Position numbers and translations under genes: made by a program
In this document: positions 28,139 through 35,958 of the stretch, in pieces
Position numbering within the stretch: position 1 is the stretch's first letter
Layout: the number at the start of each line of letters is the position of its first letter
The notes under the pieces: generated by a model
Database searches by the model: none
Seen by the model: only the letters and a program-made list of their open reading frames with translations
Told to the model about the DNA's origin: nothing
NCBI RefSeq assembly: GCF_002836515.1
Contig: NZ_PJBC01000011.1
Location: 62,001-126,000, forward strand
Direction of reading: 5' to 3'
Source of the DNA: Pseudomonas sp. Choline-02u-1
GTDB taxonomy: Bacteria; Pseudomonadota; Gammaproteobacteria; Pseudomonadales; Pseudomonadaceae
DNA length: 64,000 nucleotides

Positions 28139-28527
28139 GGGGCCGTTTAGGATTCGACGCCGGTTGCGAAACTCTAGGTGCATGCCGACTTGGTAACAGA
28201 AGTCGTAAATCCACTGTTGCAACTACTTATAGTTGCCAATGACGACCAATACGGTGTTGCTCTCGCTGCTTAATTGCAGCTGACAATGCTCCTGGTACCT
28301 TCGGGTCCAGCAATCATCAGGGGATGTCTGTAAACCCGAAATGATTGTCATATAGAACAGAATCGCCGTGCAGTACGTTGTGGACGAAGCGGCTAAAACT
28401 TACACAACTCGCCCAAAGCACCCTGCCCGTCGGGTCGCTGAGGGTTAACTTAATAGACACGGCTACGCATGTAGTACCGACAGCGGAGTACTGGCGGACG
28501 GGGGTTCAAATCCCCCCGGCTCCACCA
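28139..28527 (+). ncRNA. ssrA: Transfer-messenger RNA (tmRNA)
   Basis: Rescues stalled ribosomes together with SmpB. The 389-nt gene starts GGGGCCG and ends CGGCTCCACCA; these ends pair into an alanine-tRNA-like acceptor stem with the G-U identity pair, and CCA is encoded. The T-arm GGGTTCAAATCCCC is near the 3' end. The resume codon GCC is at 28235. The reading frame to TAA at 28271-28273 encodes the tag ANDDQYGVALAA, ending in the LAA degron. A strong terminator follows. Confidence 0.97.
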
Positions 28528-28534
28528 ACTCGAT

Positions 28535-28563
28535 AAAAAAGACGCCTTATGGCGTCTTTTTTT
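28535..28563 (+). terminator. Intrinsic terminator of ssrA
   Basis: AAAAAAGACGCC-TTAT-GGCGTCTTTTTTT lies 8 bp after the CCA end of tmRNA. Confidence 0.9.
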
Positions 28564-28782
28564 ATGCCAGCGAATCGTTGAATTAACCCTTGATCGCTCT
28601 CAAGCGGCATAGAGCTTCCAGATCCAACACCCCTGCCATCCCGGTTGCTAGCCCGTTGCAGCCAGGTCGCCGTCATGCGTTCCAAAACACAGCCAGGCTT
28701 CCATAACATTTGGGCCAGCACGACACAGGCTGTCGCCACCCGCTGCGATTCTGGCTGCACTCGGAAATCATCAGGTGCAACC
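28564..28782. other. Intergenic start of the post-ssrA accessory segment
   Basis: No gene is supported here. I found no integrase and no second copy of the tmRNA 3' end. An ORF reading into the next gene from 28645 has an implausible composition and is not taken as coding. Confidence 0.5.
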
Positions 28783-28989
28783 ATGCCCATCGCCCCCACG
28801 CCCTACACACTGGCCTGCCAGTACTGTTCATGGAAGAAGACCTTCCTTCCAACCAGTGACGTATTGGTGCTGAATCGCGACTGGTTCAATTGCTGCCCAA
28901 ACTGCGATACCCCTTCACCCCAGCGCCGGATGGCGACCGCGAAAGAAGTGCTCAAAACCAGGTTGGAACAATTCCTGGCAGGCGACTGA
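28783..28989 (+). CDS. Small zinc-ribbon protein, first gene of the post-ssrA cluster
   Basis: A 68-residue protein with two CxxC pairs (Cys12/Cys15 and Cys38/Cys41, the latter in NCCPNC), about 22 residues apart: the spacing of a zinc ribbon. A helical C-terminus follows. I start at the ATG at 28783, where the sequence becomes protein-like and is preceded by CAGGTG. It lies 107 bp before the WYL regulator on the same strand. Possible roles are a nucleic-acid-binding or accessory protein of the cluster; none is shown by sequence. Confidence 0.65.
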   Translation: MPIAPTPYTLACQYCSWKKTFLPTSDVLVLNRDWFNCCPNCDTPSPQRRMATAKEVLKTRLEQFLAGD

Positions 28990-29096
28990 AGCTGCTCAAA
29001 GCATTTGATGGCACAACGCCACTTAATTGAGTAGGATTCGCCATCATGTCGCCGGTTCGCTGGCGCTCAGTAGAAACACAGGACCAGGTAGTTACC

Positions 29097-30134
29097 ATGC
29101 CCCAAGCGAAGGATACGCTGCTCAGGTTGTTCGCATTGCTACGCCTGATTCCGACCGAACCCCAGCGCATTGCCACTCCGACCCTGCTCGAGAAGCTGCG
29201 TGACAGAGGATTTTCGGTCACGCTGCGCTCAATTCAGCGTGACTTGAGCCGGTTGTCTATCCCGTTCTCCCTGCAGTGTGACGACAGCGAAACGCCCTTC
29301 CGCTGGAGCTTCACGCGTGAGGCGCCGCTCAAGCTGGAAGACATGGATGCACCCACCGCATTGGCGCTGTTCCTGTCCGAAAGCCATTTAAGTCCAATCC
29401 TGCCGCAAAGCGTCCTGGACCAGTTGGGCCCGCAGTTTCGTCGTGCCCGCAACTTCCTCAATGGGCTGGGTGGAAACGGTCTGGCCGATTGGGCCAGGCG
29501 GGTGCGTTCCCTGCCCAACGGCAAAACGCTGCTGCCTGCGCAAGTCAGCGCGCACACGTGGGCGCACGTGTCGGCTGGCCTGCTTGAGCGTAAACAACTT
29601 GAAGTGATGTACCGCAGCCGTAGCAAGGGAGAACTCAAGCGTTTTCGCCTGCACCCCGCCGGGCTAGTTTCAAGGCATGCGGTGAGCTACCTGCTGGCAT
29701 CCGTGGACGGTTACAACGACCTGCGTCAATTTGCCTTGCACCGGATCATCGAGATCACCGTGCTTGAAGACGGTGCCCACGAACACGAAAGCTTCGACGT
29801 CGACGCCTACATCGCCAGTGGCGTTTTCAGCTATCGAGAAGCCCATGCCCACGTCGAACTGATTGCTGACGTACGCCCGCAAATCGCAGCCCTGCTGAAT
29901 GAAACTCCGCTGAGCAGCCAGCAGGCCCTGAGCGATATGTCCGAGCAGGGCTGGCACCGCCTGCACGCCACCGTGCCGCTGGATCGCGAGACGCTGTGGT
30001 GGATCTTCGCCCTGAATGAAAACATCCGCCTGCATGCGCCCCAAGTTTGGGTGGACGAAATGCGTGGGCGGCTGGATTCGATGCAAGCGCTCTACCAGAA
30101 CACTCACGCTATTAAGCCACCGCAACTCGCCTGA
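29097..30134 (+). CDS. WYL-domain transcriptional regulator (CapW/BrxR/PafC-like)
   Basis: A 345-residue protein with an N-terminal winged helix (about 1-75; TLLRLFALLRLIP, then SVTLRSIQRDLSRLS), a central WYL domain (about 155-225; LHPAGLVSRHAVSYLLASV and RQFALHRI) and a C-terminal WCX-type region to about 330. Proteins of this architecture (BrxR, CapW) repress phage-defence operons and respond to ligands or DNA damage. I chose the ATG at 29097, with AGGTAG upstream, over the one at 29046. It sits just before two membrane-protein genes it probably controls. Confidence 0.88.
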   Translation: MPQAKDTLLRLFALLRLIPTEPQRIATPTLLEKLRDRGFSVTLRSIQRDLSRLSIPFSLQCDDSETPFRWSFTREAPLKLEDMDAPTALALFLSESHLSPILPQSVLDQLGPQFRRARNFLNGLGGNGLADWARRVRSLPNGKTLLPAQVSAHTWAHVSAGLLERKQLEVMYRSRSKGELKRFRLHPAGLVSRHAVSYLLASVDGYNDLRQFALHRIIEITVLEDGAHEHESFDVDAYIASGVFSYREAHAHVELIADVRPQIAALLNETPLSSQQALSDMSEQGWHRLHATVPLDRETLWWIFALNENIRLHAPQVWVDEMRGRLDSMQALYQNTHAIKPPQLA

Positions 30135-30162
30135 CCTTCAACCATCAAAAAGGACATTGCTC

Positions 30163-31263
30163 ATGCCACTTCCCCTGATCCTCGGCGCTGCTGCGCTCGT
30201 CAGTGCTGCATATGGTGCCAAAAAAGGCTACGACGGTTACCAGAAGCACTCGGAAGCAGACGATATCGTCAACGCTGCCAAGACGCGCTATGCCGATAAA
30301 AAGGCCGCCTTCGATATTCAGGAAAAGGCGACCAACGCAGCCCTTGAGGCGCTGGGCAAGCAGGAGCTGCAGATCGGCAAGCAATTCGACGCGTTCAAGA
30401 CCCTCGCTGACAAGCTGCTGCTCAAACTCAACACAGGCCGTCAGGACAAGCTGAAAATAAACATTCCCAAACACAAACTGCAAAGCATCGAAAGCTACAG
30501 TTACACCGCCGTCGGCGTTTTGGGCGCAACCGCTGGTGCCGGTGCGGCCGGTGCTGCTGCGGGTTTCGCCGTGTATGGCGGGGTCATGGCACTGGGCGCC
30601 GCGTCCACCGGCACGGCCATCACATCGCTGGCCGGCGTGGCGGCTACCAATGCGACCCTGGCTGCAATTGGAGGTGGCTCACTTGCCACCGGTGGCCTGG
30701 GCATGGCGGGCGGTACGGCAATTCTTGGCGCAGCCGTTGCGGGCCCGGTATTGGCGATCGCCGGTTGGGCTTACGACAGCCATGGCGATGAAGCACTGAA
30801 GAATGCGCATAAAGCCGACCGGGAAGTGGACAGTGCTGTTTCCAAACTGCAGAAAGCCCAGAAACAGCTGAGCAAGGCGGAGGATTATGCGTTCGACGTC
30901 AACGACGTGCTCAAGTCGGTGTACGCGCAATTCGACAAGTACTTCGAACACCTCAAATTCATGGACAACCGCCTCGAAGACATTCGCTCTCGCAAGCTGG
31001 ATGCGCAGGCTGAACTGGCCAAACTGGGCGACGCCATCATGCGTTCGGTCGACAATGGTTTCATGCTGGCGGCGATCCTTGTCGACCTGATCACCACACC
31101 GCTGTTCAAGGTCAAGGAAGTGAATGGCATCGTCGTCAAAGACAAAAACGATGTGCCGGTCATGGCTACCGATTCCGACGGTTCAATGATCCTCAATGAC
31201 GACAAGCTGCAGGAGCAGATCAACCTGACCCAGAACAATGCGGCTCAGGTAGAACCTGCGTGA
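30163..31263 (+). CDS. Coiled-coil / glycine-zipper membrane protein
   Basis: A 366-residue protein of unknown family. A hydrophobic N-terminus (about 3-18) precedes a coiled-coil segment (about 28-90). A Gly/Ala-rich stretch of nearly 90 residues (about 115-205) can form several membrane helices with GxxxG-type packing. A second long coiled coil spans about 215-290, with a hydrophobic helix near 298-312 and a polar tail. The ATG has AAAAAGGA upstream and lies 28 bp after the WYL gene. The layout suggests a membrane-perturbing or scaffold protein. No enzyme motif is visible. Confidence 0.75.
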   Translation: MPLPLILGAAALVSAAYGAKKGYDGYQKHSEADDIVNAAKTRYADKKAAFDIQEKATNAALEALGKQELQIGKQFDAFKTLADKLLLKLNTGRQDKLKINIPKHKLQSIESYSYTAVGVLGATAGAGAAGAAAGFAVYGGVMALGAASTGTAITSLAGVAATNATLAAIGGGSLATGGLGMAGGTAILGAAVAGPVLAIAGWAYDSHGDEALKNAHKADREVDSAVSKLQKAQKQLSKAEDYAFDVNDVLKSVYAQFDKYFEHLKFMDNRLEDIRSRKLDAQAELAKLGDAIMRSVDNGFMLAAILVDLITTPLFKVKEVNGIVVKDKNDVPVMATDSDGSMILNDDKLQEQINLTQNNAAQVEPA

Positions 31264-31270
31264 TTCGCGC

Positions 31271-31290
31271 GCGGGGCTGAAAAGCCCCGC
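31271..31290 (+). terminator. Hairpin with GAAA tetraloop between the two membrane-protein genes
   Basis: GCGGGGCT-GAAA-AGCCCCGC begins 8 bp after the stop of the glycine-zipper gene. There is no T-run. It is better read as an RNA stability or partial-termination element setting the ratio of the two products. Confidence 0.5.
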
Positions 31291-31318
31291 CTTCGACTTC
31301 TCCCTTCCTACATTCGTC

Positions 31319-32953
31319 ATGGATTCCTCTATGCGCGCCGCAGCACAAGACTTCCCCTGGGCCGAAGAGCTCGAAAAAACCGTCATCGCCAGCCTCACGA
31401 CCAGCTTCAGCCTGGATTTTTTGCTGTTCAAGGACAAGCAAGGCGGCGAGGTCGACACGCTTCACAACGTACGTAACGGTATATGGGCGACCGATGCAGA
31501 AAAGCAGCGGTTCGAGCAGCGTGGCGAGTATGACTCTACGCCCTACCACCAACACGCCAATTACATCGCAACTGGACGCGAAGACAAGGCCAGCCAGGCA
31601 GCCGGAACACTGCATGATCCTTACCGCAACACAGTGATGGCTGCCCATGAACAGCGCAACCTGGATCATGTAATCAGCGCCAAGGAAATCCACGATGACG
31701 CCGGGCGGGTGCTGGCAGGGCTCAGCGGCGTGGAACTGGCCAACCAAAGCAGCAATTTGCAAACCACCCACGAAACGGTCAACAAGTCGAAGAAGCAGAC
31801 GCCGATCAATGAGTATCTGGATAGGCTGCCGGGCCTGATCCATAACCATGAAAAATCGCTGGCGGGCGACCGCGCACGGTTGGCAAAAGCTCCGCGAGAA
31901 ACGCCGCAACAGCAACATGAAGCCCGCGCGCTGGAAGAAAAAATCCGCAAGACCGAAAGCAAGATCAACGAGCTCAAAGCCGTGGACCATGAGGGCATGC
32001 GCAAGCGTGATGCCGAGGCGCGCGCGCCTTACGAGCAGCAGATCAATGCAGCCTACTACACCAGCAGCAAGTTTCTGCACCAGACCGCGTACACAACGGG
32101 GAATGCAGGTTTGGCTATGGGAACCCGGCAGATGCTCGGGCTGGTGATGGCAGAAGTATGGTTCGAGTTGCGTGAGCAACTGCCGGCACTGCTTGAAAAG
32201 CTGAAGCATGCGTTCAGCCTGGAGACCTTCGTCGACGGCATCAACAAGTCGCTCAAAGGCATCTGGAAACGGGTGCAGGCGCGTTTCAACGATTTCCTGG
32301 TAGCGTTCAAGGATGGCGTGTTTGCGGGTGTGCTCGGGAGCCTGACCACTACGCTTTTCAACATTCTCGCCACCACACAAGCAATGGCGATCAAGATCAT
32401 CCGCGAGCTGTGGGGACAACTGGTCAAGGCCATCAAGCTGATGGTGTTCAACCCCGACCAACTGAGCTTCGTCGAGCAGTGTCAGGCGGTGACATCGTTG
32501 TTGTCGGTGGGCGTTGCCACGGTGGTGGGCACTATGGCTTACACCCAGTTGGTGCCGTTCCTCAGTTTCCCTTTCGGCACCGAGCTGGCTGCGTTCGCCG
32601 GAGCGCTGGTGACGGGCGTGATGACCCTTGGCCTGAACTACTTTCTGTTGCACAGCGCAATGGCACGCAAGCTCTGGGCCTTCATTGAATCCTTGACGCC
32701 GCACGCCGGCACGGTGCGCGAGTTCCAGGCAATCAATGCAGAGCTTGACCGTTATCTCCTGGAGCTGGGCCGGGTCGAATTCAACATGGATGTGGAGGAG
32801 TTGCAGGCCTTCACCCAGGAACTTGAGGCGTGCAATGACGACATTCAGCGCAGCACGATATTGCAGAAGGCAGTGGCGGCCCGAGGCATCGAGCTGCCCT
32901 TCGAAGCAGGTAACGCGACCAGCACCCGCAACTGGCTGGCTTCGCTGGTATGA
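31319..32953 (+). CDS. Membrane protein with an HNH-nuclease-like motif
   Basis: A 544-residue protein. Residues 116-157 read like a beta-beta-alpha-metal (HNH) site: DHVISAKEIHDD (Asp116-His117), then LANQSSNL (Asn142/Asn146) and VNKSKK (Asn155), the layout seen in HNH domains. A Lys/Glu-rich helical region follows (about 175-240). Hydrophobic helices lie near 333-362, 390-412 and 420-445, and a helical C-terminus ends the protein. The start (31319, or 31331) has no good ribosome-binding site. The stop overlaps the next gene by 4 bp. A membrane-tethered nuclease effector is an inference from these motifs. Confidence 0.72.
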   Translation: MDSSMRAAAQDFPWAEELEKTVIASLTTSFSLDFLLFKDKQGGEVDTLHNVRNGIWATDAEKQRFEQRGEYDSTPYHQHANYIATGREDKASQAAGTLHDPYRNTVMAAHEQRNLDHVISAKEIHDDAGRVLAGLSGVELANQSSNLQTTHETVNKSKKQTPINEYLDRLPGLIHNHEKSLAGDRARLAKAPRETPQQQHEARALEEKIRKTESKINELKAVDHEGMRKRDAEARAPYEQQINAAYYTSSKFLHQTAYTTGNAGLAMGTRQMLGLVMAEVWFELREQLPALLEKLKHAFSLETFVDGINKSLKGIWKRVQARFNDFLVAFKDGVFAGVLGSLTTTLFNILATTQAMAIKIIRELWGQLVKAIKLMVFNPDQLSFVEQCQAVTSLLSVGVATVVGTMAYTQLVPFLSFPFGTELAAFAGALVTGVMTLGLNYFLLHSAMARKLWAFIESLTPHAGTVREFQAINAELDRYLLELGRVEFNMDVEELQAFTQELEACNDDIQRSTILQKAVAARGIELPFEAGNATSTRNWLASLV

Positions 32954-33222
32954 CGCTACCGGCGTTTCCCTGCACGCAATGCGGGCTGTGCTGCCGCAAT
33001 GTGCATCTGGCGGAACAGACGCAGTACCTGGATCGGGGTGACGGCGCATGTCGGCATTACAGTGATGCCGACAAGCAATGCCTGATCTACGAGACCCGGC
33101 CGGATATCTGCCGGGTCGACCGGCAGTACCGCATGCACTATGCGCAGCGGTTCAGCTGGGAAGCATTCGTAGAAGCCAATACGCAGGTTTGCAAGCTCCT
33201 CCAGCAGCAGGTAAAGGAGTGA
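32950..33222 (+). CDS. YkgJ-family cysteine-cluster protein
   Basis: A 90-residue protein with the family motif FPCTQCGLCCRNVHL near the start, then GACRHY, QCLIYETRPDICR and a late Cys, enough to bind a metal or Fe-S cluster. Family function is poorly known. It overlaps the HNH-like gene as ATGA (32950-32953), so it is translationally coupled and probably part of the cluster; a metal-handling or maturation partner is a guess. Confidence 0.85.
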   Translation: MTLPAFPCTQCGLCCRNVHLAEQTQYLDRGDGACRHYSDADKQCLIYETRPDICRVDRQYRMHYAQRFSWEAFVEANTQVCKLLQQQVKE

Positions 33223-33247
33223 ACGGGAGTTTTTGAACGAGCTTCAG

Positions 33248-33293
33248 CGAGGTGTTACGAACTGATATCGGCTGGTCGATCGCTAACACCTCG
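33248..33293. repeat. Long inverted repeat at the end of the cluster
   Basis: CGAGGTGTTA (33248-33257) and TAACACCTCG (33284-33293) are perfectly complementary across 26 bp. It lies between the YkgJ gene and the convergent ABC binding-protein gene. It may be a terminator, a protein site, or a mark of the segment boundary. Confidence 0.45.
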
Positions 33294-33352
33294 TCAACCT
33301 GATGCAAGACCACACGTCCACCCAAAAAAACCCAACCCAGGCCGCAGCGCAA

Positions 33353-34246
33353 CTAAAGCAAACCACTCTCGCGCAAAAAACCCTTGGACACCCCCTCGAT
33401 CGATTCCCGCCCCACATCAACCCGTGAGTTGAGTCCCGCAATCGTCTCGTCATCCAGCCTGGAAGAAAGCGCATTCAGCAATTCCCCTACCTTCGGACTC
33501 GCCTCAAGCACCTCTGTCCGAATAACCGGCGTCAACGCATAGCCAGGAAAGAACCCCTTATCATCCTTCAACACCACAAACCCAAACGCCGGAATGCGTC
33601 CATCCGTCGAAAGAACCAACGCCAAATCAACCTGACCATCCCTAAGCGCCTGATAGGTCAACCCGCCATCCATGCGCACGATATTCTTGCGCTCGAATTC
33701 AAACCCGTACTCCTCCTGAAGAGGGCGCAGGCCATCGGGCCGGGAGAAGAACTCGGCGTTCGATGCGAGTTTGTAGGATTTGCCCGCTTCGATGTTTTTT
33801 GCCAGATCGCTGATCGAGACGACGCCGCCCTTTTCGGCGTCGACTTTGCGCATGGCCAGTGCGTAGGTGTTGTTGGCTTTGGAAGGGTTCAGCCAGGTGA
33901 TGCCCTTTTGCGCATCGAGTTCGCTGATCCTTTTATAGGTTTGCTCGGCGCTGAGTTTGTCAGTGATCTTGTTGTAGGTAATCAGGGACGTGCCGGTGTA
34001 TTCCCAATACACATCTACCTGACCGTTCTCTTGCGCCGCGCGCAGTACTGATGAACCCAGATCCGCGCGTTTATCGACCTTGTAGCCGTTGGCTCGCAAT
34101 AGTTGTGCGGTCATTTCGGCGACCAATTGCTGTTCGGTAAATTTCTTGCCGCCGACGATAATTGCGTTGTTGGCAGAGGCGTTGCCGACAACACCGGCAA
34201 CGAGACTAAAGCTGAAGATCAGACTGGCCAGCATTCGATAAATCAT
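33353..34246 (-). CDS. Substrate-binding protein of a betaine-type ABC importer (OsmF/YehZ-like)
   Basis: Periplasmic binding protein of the OpuC/ProX family, for quaternary ammonium compounds or related osmolytes. It has 297 residues with a signal peptide (about 26, ending NASANNA). The family start IIVGGKKFTEQQLVAEMTAQLL and DVYWEYTGTSL are clear. I start at the ATG at 34246, since the GAGG site lies inside a 4-codon longer ORF. It is the last gene of a four-gene operon. The exact ligand cannot be read from sequence. Confidence 0.88.
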   Translation of the reverse strand: MIYRMLASLIFSFSLVAGVVGNASANNAIIVGGKKFTEQQLVAEMTAQLLRANGYKVDKRADLGSSVLRAAQENGQVDVYWEYTGTSLITYNKITDKLSAEQTYKRISELDAQKGITWLNPSKANNTYALAMRKVDAEKGGVVSISDLAKNIEAGKSYKLASNAEFFSRPDGLRPLQEEYGFEFERKNIVRMDGGLTYQALRDGQVDLALVLSTDGRIPAFGFVVLKDDKGFFPGYALTPVIRTEVLEASPKVGELLNALSSRLDDETIAGLNSRVDVGRESIEGVSKGFLRESGLL

Positions 34247-34288
34247 CGTGCACCTCATGTTATTGATTCAGATGGAGGGTGTTCAGAT

Positions 34289-34957
34289 TCATTGGCGCCC
34301 GGCCATTCGCAAGCCTCGGGAGACTGCAATGTGTTGAATCACTCCGCAGCCGAGGTCGACGGCGATGGCCAGAAGCGCGGTCGCTACGGCGCCGGCCAGC
34401 ATCATGCCGAAATCGTTCAGGTCGATCCCGGTGAAGATCAACTCGCCCAGTCCGCCGCCACCGACCAGAAATGCCAGCGGTGCGGTGCCGACGTTGATCG
34501 CCAGCGCGGTGCGGATGCCGGCAAAAATCACGTTCAGTGCATTGGGGATTTCGACCTTCCACAGTGTCTCTCTCGGCGTCATGCCCATGGCTTCGGCCGC
34601 TTCCACCAGATGCTGTGGCACTGCGCGCAAGCCTTCGCAGGTGTTGACCGCGACGGGGAGCAAGGTCGCAACAAACAACCCGATGATGGCCGCCCCGCTG
34701 CCAACACCGATCAAGCTCATGGCCAACGCCAACAGTGCGAGTTTGGGAATCGCCTGCCCGACGTTCAGGACTTGCATGCTGGCCATGGCATAACGCTGGT
34801 TCGCCGGGCGGCTCATCCACACACCCAACGGAAGCGCAATGGCGATGGCCAGCACTCCACTGACGGCGACGATCTGTAAATGCTGGACCGTCAGGTAGCT
34901 GATGTCGCCCCAGTAAAACTGCAGCCCCTGCCAGAATCGGTTGAGTGAGTCCGCCAT
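34289..34957 (-). CDS. ABC permease of the betaine-type importer
   Basis: A 222-residue BPD-type permease with about 5-6 membrane helices. The cytoplasmic EAA motif is at EAAEAMGMTPRETLWKVEIP near 117-136. It begins 2 bp after the ATPase stop. It is one of two different permeases in the operon, as in YehW/YehY. Confidence 0.9.
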   Translation of the reverse strand: MADSLNRFWQGLQFYWGDISYLTVQHLQIVAVSGVLAIAIALPLGVWMSRPANQRYAMASMQVLNVGQAIPKLALLALAMSLIGVGSGAAIIGLFVATLLPVAVNTCEGLRAVPQHLVEAAEAMGMTPRETLWKVEIPNALNVIFAGIRTALAINVGTAPLAFLVGGGGLGELIFTGIDLNDFGMMLAGAVATALLAIAVDLGCGVIQHIAVSRGLRMAGRQ

Positions 34958-34959
34958 CG

Positions 34960-35958
34960 TCAGTGCACCGCCGGAGTGATGTTTTCAACCAGGCGCGCGA
35001 GGATGTCAGCCTGGTGCACATAGCCGATAAAACGCCCGTCGCAGTCGTTGCATAGCGCCCAGTCCTGGCCGCGACCGAGCAGTTGCGAGAGTACCTGGCG
35101 CAGGTCATCGCCCGGTTTGACGATCAGGTGCGAGTGGGCAGCGATGCCGCTGCTGCTGCCGACGATTTGCATGTGTTGGCGCGGGGCGATCTTGCTGAGG
35201 ACATCCGCCGCGCGCAGCAGGCGCAGGCGTTTCATGATTCGGTCGCCACCCATGAAGTTCGCCACGAACTCGCTGTTGGGCCGGGCCAGCAAATCATCCG
35301 AGCTGCCGAATTGCTGGATCTTTCCGTTGTGGAACAAGGCAACGCAGTCGGCCATCTTCACCGCTTCGTCGATGTCGTGGCTGACGAACAAAACAGTCTT
35401 GTTGACGAGACGCTGGATGCGCATGAACTCGTCCTGGATAACTTCACGGTTGATCGGGTCGATGGCGCCGAAGGGCTCGTCCATCAGCATCACTGGCGGG
35501 TCCGCTGCCAGCGCCCGCGCCACGCCTATACGCTGCTGTTGCCCACCGGAAAGCTCGCACGGATAGCGCTTGAGAAATTTCGCCGGATCCAGCGCAACCA
35601 CTTCCAGCAACTCGCCCGCGCGCTTACGGCTTTTGCTCTTGTCCCAGCCCAACAGATCGGGCACGACGCAGATGTTTTCCTCAACGGTCATATTCGGGAA
35701 CAGGCCGACTTGCTGGATCACATAGCCGATGGAGCGTTTGAGGGTGACGCTGTCCAGCTCCGACGTGTCGCGGCCATTGATTCTGATGGTGCCGGAAGTT
35801 GGCGTGATCAGTCGGTTGATCATTTTCAGCGTCGTGGTTTTGCCGCAACCCGACGGCCCGAGCAGTACGCAGATCTGTCCCTCTTCCACATTGAATGAGA
35901 CATCTTCTACCGCCGTGACAGCGCCGAATTGCTTGTTCAGGTTTTCGATCTGGATCAC
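34960..35958 (-). CDS. ABC ATPase of the betaine-type importer, with C-terminal CBS-like domain
   Basis: A 332-residue ATPase of the ProV/OpuCA/YehX group. Walker A is LLGPSGCGKTTTLKMI near 32-47, the signature LSGGQQQRIGVARAL near 135-149 and Walker B VMLMDEPFGAIDP near 155. The region from about 240 to the end (VKPGDDLRQVLSQLL...GYVHQADILARLV) resembles CBS modules, which sense ionic strength in related osmolyte transporters. The start overlaps the upstream permease by 4 bp. Confidence 0.92.
   Translation of the reverse strand: MIQIENLNKQFGAVTAVEDVSFNVEEGQICVLLGPSGCGKTTTLKMINRLITPTSGTIRINGRDTSELDSVTLKRSIGYVIQQVGLFPNMTVEENICVVPDLLGWDKSKSRKRAGELLEVVALDPAKFLKRYPCELSGGQQQRIGVARALAADPPVMLMDEPFGAIDPINREVIQDEFMRIQRLVNKTVLFVSHDIDEAVKMADCVALFHNGKIQQFGSSDDLLARPNSEFVANFMGGDRIMKRLRLLRAADVLSKIAPRQHMQIVGSSSGIAAHSHLIVKPGDDLRQVLSQLLGRGQDWALCNDCDGRFIGYVHQADILARLVENITPAVH

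Noticed and set aside
28645..28782. N-terminal extension of the zinc-ribbon protein
   Set aside because: The 46 extra codons lack any ribosome-binding site and look unlike the following protein.
31220..33049. Long minus-strand ORF (609 codons) opposite the HNH-like gene
   Set aside because: I considered it because the plus-strand gene is of unknown family. The plus frame has a coherent domain layout, a 4-bp overlap with a clear YkgJ gene and membrane helices, so the minus frame is the shadow.
28528..33352. Integrative element with tyrosine integrase and att repeats at ssrA
   Set aside because: No integrase gene and no second copy of the tmRNA 3' end were found in the window, so the segment is called accessory only by position and content.
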